37,082 nt of DNA, taken from Thiomicrorhabdus sp. Its GTDB lineage: Bacteria; Pseudomonadota; Gammaproteobacteria; Thiomicrospirales; Thiomicrospiraceae. Made by a program: the position numbers and the translations under genes. The stretch's first letter is position 1, and each line of letters begins with the position of its first letter. The stretch spans positions 1-37,082 of the forward strand of contig WFNQ01000231.1 in the NCBI GenBank assembly GCA_015488565.1. The letters are read 5' to 3'. The notes under the pieces were generated by a model. The model was not told the origin of the DNA and did no database searches. It was given only the letters and a program-made list of their open reading frames with translations. Below, piece by piece: positions 7,685-16,876 of the stretch.

Positions 7685-8245
7685 ATGCCTTTCACAACGT
7701 TATTAAGCCATTTTATTCGCACTCAAAACCACCTACAAAACCAAATTGGTCATAGTATCGCATGGGCAAGCCTATTATTGGTCGGCATTACCGCACTGGT
7801 GGTTATGCTACGCTATGGCTTTGATACTGGCTCCATTGCATTGCAAGAAAGTATTATGTATGCCCATGCGTTTCTTTTTATGCTGGGCATGGCTTACACT
7901 TACCAGCAAGACAAGCACGTTCGTGTGGATGTATTTTACACGCATTATTCCATCAAAAAACGCGCTTGGGTCAATTTATTAGGCACGCTATTCATGACGT
8001 TGCCCACCATGGTTTTTATTCTTTGGGTAAGCTGGGACTACGTTGCCATTAGCTGGAAAATAGGCGAAACCTCTGCGGAATCAAACGGTATCGCTTATCT
8101 GTACCTGTTAAAAAGTTTAATTCTCGTTATGGCGGTATTGATGCTCTCTCAAGCACTCTCTGTCGCGGCACAATCTTGGTTAACCATTTCAACTAACGAA
8201 AATAACCTACCCGAAGAGAATGATCACCTTGAGGGCAAGCTCTAA
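7685..8245 (+). CDS. dctQ: TRAP transporter small membrane subunit (DctQ family)
   Basis: TRAP transporters take up dicarboxylates or other organic acids using an ion gradient. The 186-residue protein has the four-helix DctQ pattern (segments around 27-47, 57-75, 100-125 and 150-170) and family features: W followed by a long hydrophobic helix, RYGFDTGSIALQE near 37-49 and a conserved central D..VRVDV..Y (about 80-87). Its stop overlaps the ATG of dctM by one base (TAATG), so the two are translationally coupled. No substrate-binding protein gene (DctP) is in the window, so the substrate cannot be deduced. No clear Shine-Dalgarno precedes the ATG. Confidence 0.88.
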   Translation: MPFTTLLSHFIRTQNHLQNQIGHSIAWASLLLVGITALVVMLRYGFDTGSIALQESIMYAHAFLFMLGMAYTYQQDKHVRVDVFYTHYSIKKRAWVNLLGTLFMTLPTMVFILWVSWDYVAISWKIGETSAESNGIAYLYLLKSLILVMAVLMLSQALSVAAQSWLTISTNENNLPEENDHLEGKL

Positions 8246-9609
8246 TGGAATGGTTAGCCTTAGTTTTATTCGCCGTTATCTTTATCGCCTTATTAATTGG
8301 CTTTCCCGTTGCGCTTACCCTAGCAGGCACATCCCTATTATTTGCACTCATCGCCAATGCCTTTGGTGCATTCGACATGGCCTTTTTGCACAGCATACCC
8401 AGCCGAATTTTTGGCATAATGAGCAATGAAATATTGATTGCCGTACCGCTGTTTATTTTTATGGGCGTGATGCTCGAAAAATCTAAAATCGCCGAAAACC
8501 TACTGCACACCATGGACGAAGTCATGCGTGGCATTAAAGGTGGATTAGGCATTGCCGTAATTATTGTTGGCATGTTACTCGCCGCCAGCACGGGCATTGT
8601 GGGCGCGACCGTGGTTACAATGGGGTTATTGGCATTGCCCACCATGCTCAAACAAGGCTACTGCCCTAAAATCGCGAGTGGAACGATTTGTGCCTCGGGC
8701 ACGCTTGGACAAATTATCCCCCCCTCCATTGTGCTGATTTTGCTAGGTGATGTGCTCTCATCGTCTTATCAGCAAGCCCAATTGAATCAAGGTATTTTCT
8801 CGCCCGAAGCCCTCTCCGTTGGCGACCTATTTATTGGTGCGCTGCTGCCAGGAATGATTTTAGTGGTTCTGTACATGCTCTATATTTTTTATAAGGCCAT
8901 GACCCAACCCGATCTCATCCCCAATAATATTGGTGAACCCGTTGCGCCAGGCCTGGCTAAAAGAGTATTAACCAGTTTACTCCCCCCCTTGGCTCTGATT
9001 TTATTGGTACTCGGCTCTATTTTAGGCGGCTTTGCGACCCCTACCGAAGCCGCCTCATTAGGCGCATTAGGTGCTTTGCTGTTGGCAACCATAAATAAAC
9101 AACTCTCTTTTGCCACCTTAAATCACGTCATGCGTAACACCTTGCAAGTGACCAGTATGATCTTTTTAATTTTCATAGGCGCCGCTTTCTTTGCGCTGGT
9201 TTTTAAAGGCCTTGGCGGAGATGACCTCATCACAGAACTGCTTACCGACTTACCGGGCGGTGTATTTACCGCAATGCTCATCGTGATGGCACTCTTATTT
9301 ATTCTTGGCTTTTTCTTAGACTTTATTGAAATCACCTATGTGGTGGTTCCCGTTGTTGCCCCTGTACTATTAATGATGGGCGTTGACCCCATTTGGCTTG
9401 GTATTATGATTGCCATTAACTTACAAACGGCTTTTTTAACCCCCCCCTTTGGCTTTGCACTATTTTATTTAAAGGGTATCGCAAGCCACTTAAAAACCAC
9501 CGATTTATATAAAGGGGTCATCCCCTTTATTATGATTCAGCTCAGCGTACTGGTGCTCATTGCTATTTTTCCTGAACTGGTCACATGGCTACCTAGCTTA
9601 ATTTATTAG
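8245..9609 (+). CDS. dctM: TRAP transporter large permease subunit (DctM family)
   Basis: The 454-residue integral membrane protein has about 12 hydrophobic segments and carries the substrate/ion translocation path of a TRAP transporter. Family signatures are FPVALTLAGTSLLFAL near the N-terminus, the central ASGTLGQIIPPSIVLILLG, the PTEAASLGALGAL block and the C-terminal LQTAFLTPPFGFALFYLKG. It overlaps dctQ by one base. It contains C7, C7 and C8 tracts (8718-8724, 8982-8988, 9440-9447), each across a Pro-Pro pair in a conserved helix break. The gene order Q-M without P suggests that the binding protein is encoded elsewhere. Confidence 0.93.
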   Translation: MEWLALVLFAVIFIALLIGFPVALTLAGTSLLFALIANAFGAFDMAFLHSIPSRIFGIMSNEILIAVPLFIFMGVMLEKSKIAENLLHTMDEVMRGIKGGLGIAVIIVGMLLAASTGIVGATVVTMGLLALPTMLKQGYCPKIASGTICASGTLGQIIPPSIVLILLGDVLSSSYQQAQLNQGIFSPEALSVGDLFIGALLPGMILVVLYMLYIFYKAMTQPDLIPNNIGEPVAPGLAKRVLTSLLPPLALILLVLGSILGGFATPTEAASLGALGALLLATINKQLSFATLNHVMRNTLQVTSMIFLIFIGAAFFALVFKGLGGDDLITELLTDLPGGVFTAMLIVMALLFILGFFLDFIEITYVVVPVVAPVLLMMGVDPIWLGIMIAINLQTAFLTPPFGFALFYLKGIASHLKTTDLYKGVIPFIMIQLSVLVLIAIFPELVTWLPSLIY

Positions 9610-9750
9610 CCTACTAACAACCCAAAAACCTAAGAGAAAACACTTACCCCCTCTTACTTAAAGGCAAGAGTAATACGATTTTCTACTCTTTGAACTGATT
9701 TTCATTTACTGTATTATCAGTATCAATTGATTTAATAGAAAAGAAGTCAA

Positions 9751-11922
9751 GTGACTCCCATTCATTTTAAACACCGCCTGCCCACGGCAGACTTTACTTG
9801 TTCACACCAACAAATTGCGGATCACAGCAATGATGGTTTGATCGTGCTGTCTGCAACATTAGAGCCTCTGTTAATCAACCAAATCGCTCGCCAATATCTT
9901 GGGGAAGCGGAGTTACCAAATGATATTTTTAAACGCCTACTGATTTACACTCAAAAACGGAAACATATTCAATTTAATTTAAAAGAGTGGGTTCAATCAA
10001 ACACCCCTATAATCCAAAATGCACCGATACAAACGGAACTACTTTGGATGAAAACGGAACAACAAAAATCCCTTATTCCAGTTATTTTTCAGCTATCCAA
10101 TATAAACAGTTCATCCCGCCAAACAATTAACACTCTCCTGCTCATTCAAGACCAATCCTCTAAAATTGAAGCTGAAGCCAAAGTCTGTCTGATGAAAACC
10201 AGTGATGCAGGGCAGTTTATTACCGATTCGCTTGGACTCATTACCGAACCGAATCCAGCGTTTATTCAACACACGCATCTGTCAGCACTCAAACTTAAAA
10301 AAATGACCTATATTGACTGGCTTAAAGCACAAGTTGTTTTTAAAGTACCATTTGACTTAGTCATGGAGTCACTATTAAAAATAGGAAACTGGAGTGGAGA
10401 AATACAATTAACCGTTCCTCAGAAAAAAGCCATGCCAGCCATCTTAACCCTCTCGATGCTGACCGATGAAAACCGCAATATAGAACATTTTGTTGGCGTC
10501 ATTCAAGACTTGTCTGAAATTCATGATGCGCACCATAAAATAGAACAGCTGGCTTATTATGACTCCTTAACTGGTCTGGCTAACCGTACTTTACTACACA
10601 ACCATCTTGAGCAGCTGTTAATCAAATACCAACAAAAACCCTGCTATTCAGCACTCATTTTGCTCGATTTAGACAACTTCAAAATAATAAATGATACTCT
10701 TGGCTATCCCGTAGGGGATGAGCTACTCATTTTAGTCGCTCAAAAACTGCAGTGCCTTGCCCACTCAAATGACGTAGTTATTCGAATGGAAGGGGATGAG
10801 TTTGCTCTGCTCTATCAAGACATCAGCCAAGATACCAGTGAAGCACTGACCCAAGCCCTTGGCCTAGCGTATAAAATACAAGATGCTCTGGATGACCGAT
10901 ATACTTTAGAAAACCGCTCTCTGCATTGCAGTGCCAGTGTGGGCGTTTATCTCTTTAGCAAACCGCCTCAAGAGGGCTATTCAGATGAACTGATTCGCTA
11001 TGCCAATATGGCCATGCATGAAGCCAAAAAATTAGGTGGAAACCAAGTTTATCTCTTTGAAGATCGATTGTGTAATCTTGCAAAACAACGACTGGAAATG
11101 CTACAAGCCTTAAACCATTCTGAACTGGATGATGAATTTCAACTCTACTTTCAGGCTCAAATTAATGCTCAAGGCCAAATTGTATCCGCAGAAACCCTCC
11201 TTCGCTGGTTTCATCCAACCTTGGGGCTTGTTCCCCCCAATGAATTTATTCCCGTCGCCGAAGAGGGACGACAAATCATCAAAATTGGACTTTGGGTGAT
11301 GCACAAAGCCTTTATCCAGGCCAAGGTCTGGCATAAAAAACATAAAAAATTACGTGTTGCCATTAATATTAGTCCCATTCAATTTCATGAACAAAGCTTT
11401 ATTGAGCTGGTTATTGGCCTCATTAAATTTACCCAAGTCAATCCAAATTACATTACCCTTGAACTCACCGAAGGTGTGCTCATTCGTAATACCACACTGG
11501 CCTTACAAAAAATACAGCACTTGGTTAGCTTAGGATTTCACATCTCAATTGATGACTTTGGTACAGGCTACTCCTCTTTAAGCTACTTACAAAAGCTACC
11601 CATCCACGAACTTAAAATTGATCGAAGCTTTATTCAACATATCCCAGACAATCAAGATGATGTCGCGATTGTGAATACCATCTTAAAACTCGCTGAAAAC
11701 AAGCAGCTTACGATTGTCGCTGAAGGCGTCGAAACCGAAAGACAAGCCAATTTCTTACGCCAGCAATCGGACTCTCTTCTCATACAAGGCTACTTCTTTA
11801 GTAAGCCTGTTCCCGCTGAGCAGTTTGAACAACAATTTTTAAATCCACCAGAGGCTTACCCTGAAAACAAACAAACGAATACCCTGTCTTCTCAAGCCCC
11901 AATATCCCTAACAACACATTAA
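9751..11922 (+). CDS. PAS-like/GGDEF/EAL c-di-GMP signalling protein
   Basis: The 723-residue protein has an N-terminal sensory part with two PAS-like segments (about 20-140 and 150-265), no membrane helix, a GGDEF domain (about 270-430) and an EAL domain (about 450-705). The GGDEF signature is EGDEF at 347-351, so its first glycine is glutamate and cyclase activity is doubtful. The EAL side looks intact: ETLLRW at 481-486 (ETL variant of EAL), NISPIQF, LELTEG, IDDFGTGYSSLSYL, KIDRSFI, AEGVE and QGYFFSKP. It is therefore likely a c-di-GMP phosphodiesterase with a regulatory GGDEF, in the cytoplasm. The start codon is GTG at 9751 with AAGAAG a few bases upstream; no closer ATG preserves the N-terminus. 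It is a single gene with a deaD promoter right after its stop. Confidence 0.9.
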   Translation: MTPIHFKHRLPTADFTCSHQQIADHSNDGLIVLSATLEPLLINQIARQYLGEAELPNDIFKRLLIYTQKRKHIQFNLKEWVQSNTPIIQNAPIQTELLWMKTEQQKSLIPVIFQLSNINSSSRQTINTLLLIQDQSSKIEAEAKVCLMKTSDAGQFITDSLGLITEPNPAFIQHTHLSALKLKKMTYIDWLKAQVVFKVPFDLVMESLLKIGNWSGEIQLTVPQKKAMPAILTLSMLTDENRNIEHFVGVIQDLSEIHDAHHKIEQLAYYDSLTGLANRTLLHNHLEQLLIKYQQKPCYSALILLDLDNFKIINDTLGYPVGDELLILVAQKLQCLAHSNDVVIRMEGDEFALLYQDISQDTSEALTQALGLAYKIQDALDDRYTLENRSLHCSASVGVYLFSKPPQEGYSDELIRYANMAMHEAKKLGGNQVYLFEDRLCNLAKQRLEMLQALNHSELDDEFQLYFQAQINAQGQIVSAETLLRWFHPTLGLVPPNEFIPVAEEGRQIIKIGLWVMHKAFIQAKVWHKKHKKLRVAINISPIQFHEQSFIELVIGLIKFTQVNPNYITLELTEGVLIRNTTLALQKIQHLVSLGFHISIDDFGTGYSSLSYLQKLPIHELKIDRSFIQHIPDNQDDVAIVNTILKLAENKQLTIVAEGVETERQANFLRQQSDSLLIQGYFFSKPVPAEQFEQQFLNPPEAYPENKQTNTLSSQAPISLTTH

Positions 11923-11934
11923 CAAAAACTACCC

Positions 11935-11963
11935 TTGCATAAAATGCATAACTCAAGTAAAAT
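11935..11963 (+). promoter_or_regulatory. Sigma70-type promoter for deaD
   Basis: TTGCAT (11935-11940) and TAAAAT (11958-11963) are separated by exactly 17 bases. The transcription start would be near 11970, about 350 bases before the deaD ATG. Few other places in the window fit both boxes and spacing this well. Confidence 0.6.
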
Positions 11964-11970
11964 CCGCACC

Positions 11971-12318
11971 CTGCAGAATTATTAACAGCGACGAATATCT
12001 TAATTTAACGTCGGACTATGACACGATTCTGCTTTTGCAGAGCCATTTGCGAACACATCAAAGAACCGTTTTATCTACTATTATTGTAACTAGATAATCT
12101 CTTCTACTTATTCTGATGCAAAGGTGCTCTAACTAAGAACACAATATTGCCCCAGAATAACGAATCCACTCTTTCGTTTAAACTCACCAAACTAAGAATC
12201 ACCTTCTTATTGATGAGCATCATTAAACGCATGTTGAGTACAGCATTGTCAAAAATACTGCTTATATTTTCATGTTATTCATGGGCACAACACCTCTCAC
12301 AATGAGAAAGGACCCAAA
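11971..12318 (+). promoter_or_regulatory. Long structured 5' leader of the DEAD-box helicase gene
   Basis: Nested repeats are visible: GCAGAAT (11973-11979) pairs with ATTCTGC (12026-12032), and inside them CGACG (11989-11993) pairs with CGTCG (12009-12013). The leader ends with AGAAAGGA about 7 bases before ATG. In E. coli the homologous deaD/csdA gene has a long, post-transcriptionally regulated leader; a similar cold or autoregulatory role here is inference. Confidence 0.45.
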
Positions 12319-14088
12319 ATGACAGTTGAAGTAACCTTCAAAGACCTAAAACTTTCCGAAGACGTATTAAAAGCCATTACCGATATTGGCTATGAAACCC
12401 CTTCACCAATCCAAGCCCAAGCGATTCCAGCCCTATTAGATGGCCAAGACATTTTAGGCATGGCGCAAACAGGAACGGGGAAAACCGCTGCGTTTGCCCT
12501 ACCTGCATTAAGTAATGCCGACTTTAAACAAAAAGATCCTCAAGTATTGGTGCTTGCGCCAACCCGTGAGCTTGCGATTCAAGTGGCCGAAGCCTTTCAA
12601 GGCTTTGCACACCACATGAAAGGCTTTCACGTACTGCCTATTTATGGTGGCGCTGATTACGGCACGCAAATCCGCGCCTTAAAACGTGGCGTTCACGTTG
12701 TGGTTGGTACACCTGGTCGCGTCATGGATCATATCCGTAAAGGCACACTTAAATTAGATGGCTTAAAACTGATGGTACTCGATGAAGCTGATGAAATGCT
12801 TCGTATGGGATTCATTGATGATGTTGAATGGATTTTAGAGCAAACCCCTAAAACACGCCAAATTGCACTGTTTTCGGCCACGATGCCAAAAGAAGTTCAC
12901 CGCATTGCCACACGCTATCTTAATAATCCAACCGAAGTGATTATTAAGCAAAAAACAGCCACAGCCACCACGATTAAACAAAAATACCTGATGGTCAGTG
13001 GTGGGCATAAACTGGATGCACTGACCCGAATTTTAGAAGCCGAAGAAAAAATGGATGGCTCTATTATTTTCGTACGCACCAAAACAGCCACGGTTGATTT
13101 AGCGGAACGTTTAGAAGCACGTGGCTACGCCGCTGCCGCTCTTAACGGAGACATTGCCCAAAACCAACGTGAACGTATTGTAGATCAATTGAAAAAAGGA
13201 AAAATTGATATTCTCGTGGCCACCGATGTGGTTGCACGTGGACTGGATGTTCCCCGTATTAGCCATGTATTTAACTACGATATTCCACAAGATAACGAAG
13301 CGTATGTACACCGTATTGGTCGTACAGGTCGCGCAGGACGTGAAGGAAACGCCATACTGTTTGTTACTCCTCGTGAACGTCGTCTATTAAGCTCCATTGA
13401 ACGCACAACGAAAAGTAAAATTCCTGAAATGCACTTGCCTTCAACGCAAGATATTAACAATAGCCGTGTTGATCGCTTTAAAGCACGTATTGTCGAAGCG
13501 ATGCAACAAGATGATACCGCCTTTTACCAAGGACTTATTGAGCAACTGGAAACCGAACAAAATATCCCAGCGGTTGAAATTGCGGCAGGGCTGGCACGTT
13601 TACTGCAAGGAGACATTCCTTTCTTTATGCCTGACAAACCAGTTCGTGAAGCACGTTCAGAGCGCAACAGCGGTAACGAAGGGCGTGGTCGTGAGCGCGG
13701 TGGAAGAGACCGTGGTGGACGCAATGAGCGCGGTGGCGAACGTGGCGGTAGAGACCGTAAACCACGTCGCAACCGTTCTGCAACGCCCGATGAAGGCATG
13801 ACCCGCTTTCGTATTGAAGTGGGGAACCAACACGGAGTAAGACCCGGTAACATCGTTGGTTGTATTGCAAACGAAGCAGGATTAGATAGCGAATTTATTC
13901 GCCAATTAAATATTGAGGATACTTTTAGTACCGTAGACCTGCCTGCTGATATGCCTAAAAAAGCCCAAGATGATTTACGTAAAGCGTGGGTCTGTGGTCA
14001 ACAACTTAAAATCAGTGAAGTGAAAGGCGGTGGCAGTGCACCACGCAAACGTCTTTCTCGCAACACGAGTTCCAAAGGCAAGTCATAA
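12319..14088 (+). CDS. deaD: DEAD-box ATP-dependent RNA helicase DeaD/CsdA
   Basis: DeaD unwinds structured RNA and acts in ribosome assembly and mRNA decay, especially in the cold. In order: Q motif (YETPSPIQAQAIP, about 24-36), AQTGTGKT (motif I), PTRELA, TPGR, DEAD (motif II), SAT (III), then the second RecA domain with ARGLDVPRI and HRIGRTGRAGR. A basic RG-rich linker follows (about 445-490, with repeats such as GRGRERGGRDRGG), then a DbpA-type RNA-binding domain (about 497-570: FRIEVGNQHGV.PGNIVGCI). The length of 589 residues is close to E. coli DeaD (629). The ATG has AAGGA at good spacing. It is transcribed from its own promoter behind a long leader and ended by a GC-rich terminator. 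Confidence 0.96.
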   Translation: MTVEVTFKDLKLSEDVLKAITDIGYETPSPIQAQAIPALLDGQDILGMAQTGTGKTAAFALPALSNADFKQKDPQVLVLAPTRELAIQVAEAFQGFAHHMKGFHVLPIYGGADYGTQIRALKRGVHVVVGTPGRVMDHIRKGTLKLDGLKLMVLDEADEMLRMGFIDDVEWILEQTPKTRQIALFSATMPKEVHRIATRYLNNPTEVIIKQKTATATTIKQKYLMVSGGHKLDALTRILEAEEKMDGSIIFVRTKTATVDLAERLEARGYAAAALNGDIAQNQRERIVDQLKKGKIDILVATDVVARGLDVPRISHVFNYDIPQDNEAYVHRIGRTGRAGREGNAILFVTPRERRLLSSIERTTKSKIPEMHLPSTQDINNSRVDRFKARIVEAMQQDDTAFYQGLIEQLETEQNIPAVEIAAGLARLLQGDIPFFMPDKPVREARSERNSGNEGRGRERGGRDRGGRNERGGERGGRDRKPRRNRSATPDEGMTRFRIEVGNQHGVRPGNIVGCIANEAGLDSEFIRQLNIEDTFSTVDLPADMPKKAQDDLRKAWVCGQQLKISEVKGGGSAPRKRLSRNTSSKGKS

Positions 14089-14114
14089 TATGTAAAAGTT
14101 AAGACTTGCTCTTT

Positions 14115-14154
14115 AGCCCCTCCCCTGACAAGGGGAGGGCTGGGGTTTCTTTTT
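14115..14154 (+). terminator. GC-rich terminator after deaD
   Basis: AGCCCCTCCCCT (14115-14126) pairs with AGGGGAGGGCT (14131-14141) with one bulged base and a 4-base loop. The T-rich stretch 14146-14154 follows. The convergent cyclase gene ends at 14191. Confidence 0.72.
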
Positions 14155-14190
14155 ACGAGTGAGACCCCTTTCCCTCTCTTTATCTCCTTT

Positions 14191-15435
14191 TTAAAACTCA
14201 GTCGATAACTGATTACGTCCTAACTCTTTTGAACGATACAACGCGGTATCGGCCTTAAACACGCCTTCTCCCAAAGACGCTCCAGAATACGTTAATCCTA
14301 AACTCACTGTAAAATCCACCCCCGTTTTATCGCCCGACATTGTCTCAATACACACTCTCAATGTTTCACACAATGCTTCAATTTCAGTCGCATCTTCTAC
14401 CTCGCCTAACACACAGAACTCTTCCCCGCCAAAGCGAGCCACTAAGTGCCCTGCAAATACGTCCTGTACTTGATGTGCTGCATACACGAGCGCTTCATCG
14501 CCTTTTTGGTGTCCATGAGTATCATTGACCTTTTTAAAGAAATCAATATCCACCATCACCACAAAAAAGTATTTTTGAGAAGCCATTAATTCAATAAATA
14601 ATTCCTCCCCCCTCTTAAAAAAATGACCACGGTTAAACAACCCCGTTAAGGCATCGGTTTGAGAAATACGCTCAATCTCTCTAAACGATTCCGCTTGCTC
14701 AATATTTTGATTGACTCGGGCATAAAATTCTTCTGCCGTAAAGCGTGTATTAAAAAAGTCATTCACCCCATATTTCATCAGCTTAATCGCCGACCCAATA
14801 TGCTCGCTTGACTCGCATGAAATAATAGGCAGTGAGTTTGCTGAAAACTCTTGGCGAACTTCATTCACAAAACCATAAAGTTCATGCTCTTCAAACAGCT
14901 CCGTACTGTCTAATAAAATCAGTTCGGGCGTTGACTGCTGCAATTCCATTTGTAACTCATGAAAATTTTCATACACCGCCACTTGATAACAGTGAATACG
15001 CAACAAGCCTTGCAATTTAGAAGCGTCTTTAGAGCCATGACTCAATATAAATACATGACGCTGTCTATTTTTATAGAGTTTATTCAGTGTTTGTACCGCA
15101 TATCGAATGGAGGCTGGCCCATCTTTAATCACATAATCGGCTACCTTTTGTTTGAACATCTCTTGTCGGGTTTTTTCATTATAAGATCCTGTTAAAACAA
15201 CCGTAGTAATATGCTGACGTTGAAGCAGTGCAACCGCCTCACCTCGTGGTGCATCGGGTAAAGTTAAATCGCTCAAACACGCCACAACATCCACGCCACT
15301 TTCTAAAAAAGCTTGCGTTTCAGCCAGTGATTGACACACATAAACAGGCAAATGAGTCAGCTTTTGCAGTTCATTTTGCAACAACAATCCCATGGATTTT
15401 TGGTCTTCAATGATTAAAAATGCTTCGTTTGACAT
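14191..15435 (-). CDS. Two-receiver diguanylate cyclase (REC-REC-GGDEF, PleD-like layout)
   Basis: The 414-residue soluble protein makes c-di-GMP in response to phosphorylation. The first receiver (about 1-120) keeps its acidic pair (IIEDQ), a phosphorylatable Asp in LSDLTLPD, a Thr in VVLTGS and a Lys in YVIKDG. The second receiver (about 127-245) has an Asp (LILLDS) but FNTRF in place of the usual conserved lysine, so it is probably a degenerate dimerisation module. The GGDEF domain (about 255-414) is intact: DALTGLFNR, DIDFFKKVND, ARFGGEEF. The inhibitory RxxD site before GGEEF is absent (Phe and His stand there), so product inhibition may be missing. No kinase gene is adjacent. A palindromic repeat element starts 37 bases upstream of its ATG. 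Confidence 0.92.
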   Translation of the reverse strand: MSNEAFLIIEDQKSMGLLLQNELQKLTHLPVYVCQSLAETQAFLESGVDVVACLSDLTLPDAPRGEAVALLQRQHITTVVLTGSYNEKTRQEMFKQKVADYVIKDGPASIRYAVQTLNKLYKNRQRHVFILSHGSKDASKLQGLLRIHCYQVAVYENFHELQMELQQSTPELILLDSTELFEEHELYGFVNEVRQEFSANSLPIISCESSEHIGSAIKLMKYGVNDFFNTRFTAEEFYARVNQNIEQAESFREIERISQTDALTGLFNRGHFFKRGEELFIELMASQKYFFVVMVDIDFFKKVNDTHGHQKGDEALVYAAHQVQDVFAGHLVARFGGEEFCVLGEVEDATEIEALCETLRVCIETMSGDKTGVDFTVSLGLTYSGASLGEGVFKADTALYRSKELGRNQLSTEF

Positions 15436-15471
15436 CGTGCCACAACCTTATGAAATGATTTAATTCTACCT

Positions 15472-15629
15472 AAATCCTTACATAGAAACGTAAAAAATAG
15501 TGCAAGTATTTGGAAAACCTAGGATTTTTAAATATGCAGTCGCACCCATAGATTCGGCGTAATGTTTTAAAACCCTAGGTTTTACAAAGGGTTGCGCTAG
15601 ATTCCTGTTTCTATGCAAGGATTTGGGTT
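15472..15629. repeat. MITE-like element with terminal inverted repeats
   Basis: The left end AAATCCTTACATAGAAAC (15472-15489) and right end GTTTCTATGCAAGGATTT (15607-15624) are inverted copies with one mismatch in 18. Inside, AAAACCTAGG (15514-15523) and CCTAGGTTTT (15574-15583) form a second inverted pair. The right end matches the palindrome at 33994-34041 over about 35 bases with few differences. No transposase is encoded, so it is either a non-autonomous mobile element or a large palindromic regulatory site. Confidence 0.65.
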
Positions 15630-15738
15630 CTATCAGTATACGCAATTCAACAAACCTCTGATTAGGGAATCTTTGAATATATGAAGTCTTTTAAAATTTC
15701 TCCCCCCCCTCCTACAACCTCCTTGAATCCCGTAATTT

Positions 15739-15747
15739 TGCTATAAT
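15739..15747 (+). promoter_or_regulatory. Extended -10 promoter for trmA
   Basis: TG at 15739-15740, one base, then TATAAT at 15742-15747 gives a perfect extended -10 box. No good -35 box is at the right distance. The start of transcription would be near 15754, giving a 5' leader of about 34 bases. Confidence 0.5.
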
Positions 15748-15787
15748 ACCTCACTTTTACCATACACCTTATTTGCTTGGATACCCT

Positions 15788-16876
15788 ATGCTCTGTCAAG
15801 TTTTTCCCGAACGCTATCAAGCGCAATTAGACGAAAAAGTTTCACGCTTACACCACTTGATACCCTCCCTTTCTGACTTAACCGTTTTTCCCTCCAGCCC
15901 AAAACACTACCGTGCACGTTCCGAATTTCGAATTTGGCACGAAGGTGATACCTCTGATTACATTATGTTTAATCAAGAAACCAAAGAAAAAGTTAAGATT
16001 AAACAGTGCCCTATGGCCTCCAAGAGCATTGATGAACTCATGCCAAAATTAATGGCTGAAATCATCCGCACACCCGAACTACGTCAACGACTATTTCAAA
16101 TCGATTTTCTTTCAACCCTAAGTGGTGAAATGTTGGTCACGCTCATCTACCGACGAAGCATTGAAGGCGATCAAACATGGTTAGATGCCGCAACACACAT
16201 AAAAACAATCTTACCCATCACTCATATTATTGGACGCGCACGCAAACAAAAGATTTGTTTAGACCAAGATTATGTAATGGAAAAATTACGCGTAGATAAC
16301 AAAACGTTTCACTATCAACAAATTGAGAACTCGTTTACCCAACCCAATGCCGAAGTAGCGCAAAAGATGTTGCATTGGGCGCGTAAGGTCTCGCACAAGG
16401 CGCAAGGCGATCTAATTGAACTCTACTGTGGCAACGGCCACTTTTCCATTGCCCTTGCTGAATTTTACCATCAAGTCTTAGCGACTGAGATTTCTAAAAC
16501 CTCGGTTAAGTCGGCACAGTTTAATATTGAAGCCAACCAAATTGACAATGTTACCGTGGTTAAAATGGCTGCAGAAGAGATCTCTCAAGCACTGCAAGGC
16601 CAATCGTTTAACCGCTTAAAAGACATTGACTTAACCGCTTACCAGTTCAATACTATTTTTGTTGATCCACCACGCTCAGGGCTGGATGATCTAACCCGTA
16701 AAATGGTCTGTGAATTTGAGCGCATTATCTATATTTCTTGCAATCCAGAGACCTTAGCCCGTGATTTAATTGAGATTGAAAAAACACACAATCTCATCGA
16801 ATCGGCCTTATTTGACCAATTCCCCTACACCCAACACATTGAAAGTGGTGTCTTTTTAGTTCGGAAGCCTGCATGA
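15788..16876 (+). CDS. trmA: tRNA (uracil-5-)-methyltransferase TrmA
   Basis: TrmA uses S-adenosylmethionine to make 5-methyluridine at position 54 of the tRNA T-loop. It is recognised along its whole length: [60 protein letters not shown], the AdoMet motif [13 protein letters not shown], the [10 protein letters not shown] motif and the catalytic-cysteine motif [11 protein letters not shown], ending with [18 protein letters not shown] 15788 gives 362 residues (E. coli TrmA has 366) and matches the family start; the frame is open up to a TTG at 15773, judged less likely. The stop overlaps the next ATG by four bases, so it is coupled to the TSUP gene. Confidence 0.96.
   Translation: MLCQVFPERYQAQLDEKVSRLHHLIPSLSDLTVFPSSPKHYRARSEFRIWHEGDTSDYIMFNQETKEKVKIKQCPMASKSIDELMPKLMAEIIRTPELRQRLFQIDFLSTLSGEMLVTLIYRRSIEGDQTWLDAATHIKTILPITHIIGRARKQKICLDQDYVMEKLRVDNKTFHYQQIENSFTQPNAEVAQKMLHWARKVSHKAQGDLIELYCGNGHFSIALAEFYHQVLATEISKTSVKSAQFNIEANQIDNVTVVKMAAEEISQALQGQSFNRLKDIDLTAYQFNTIFVDPPRSGLDDLTRKMVCEFERIIYISCNPETLARDLIEIEKTHNLIESALFDQFPYTQHIESGVFLVRKPA

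Larger units (their letters stand above)
11923..12318 (+). other. 396-base gene-free region: promoter and leader of deaD
   Basis: The stretch holds a good sigma70-type promoter at its left end and a long leader with nested inverted repeats; both have separate entries. No short ORF with a credible ribosome binding site was seen in it. Confidence 0.6.
15436..15787. other. 352-base divergent intergenic region
   Basis: The region between the cyclase gene (leftward) and trmA (rightward) contains a terminal-inverted-repeat element (15472-15629), an AAATTT-CT-C8 tract (15693-15709) and an extended -10 promoter for trmA (15739-15747). No ORF was recognised. Confidence 0.6.

Noticed and set aside
8193-8651. 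A 152-residue minus-strand open frame across the dctQ/dctM junction
   Set aside because: It overlaps two well-supported genes, and its Met/Ala/Ile-rich product is the typical complement of membrane-protein codons.
13524-13870. Arg/Pro/Ser-rich minus-strand and alternate-frame open frames within deaD
   Set aside because: They arise from the RG-repeat linker of the helicase; deaD is a full-length confident gene in the other frame.
15472-15629. CRISPR-like array from the repeated palindromic ends
   Set aside because: There are only two inverted ends, with no direct repeats at regular spacing and no cas genes.
15773-15787. TTG start for trmA
   Set aside because: ATG 15788 matches the usual TrmA length and N-terminus; the TTG has no ribosome binding site.
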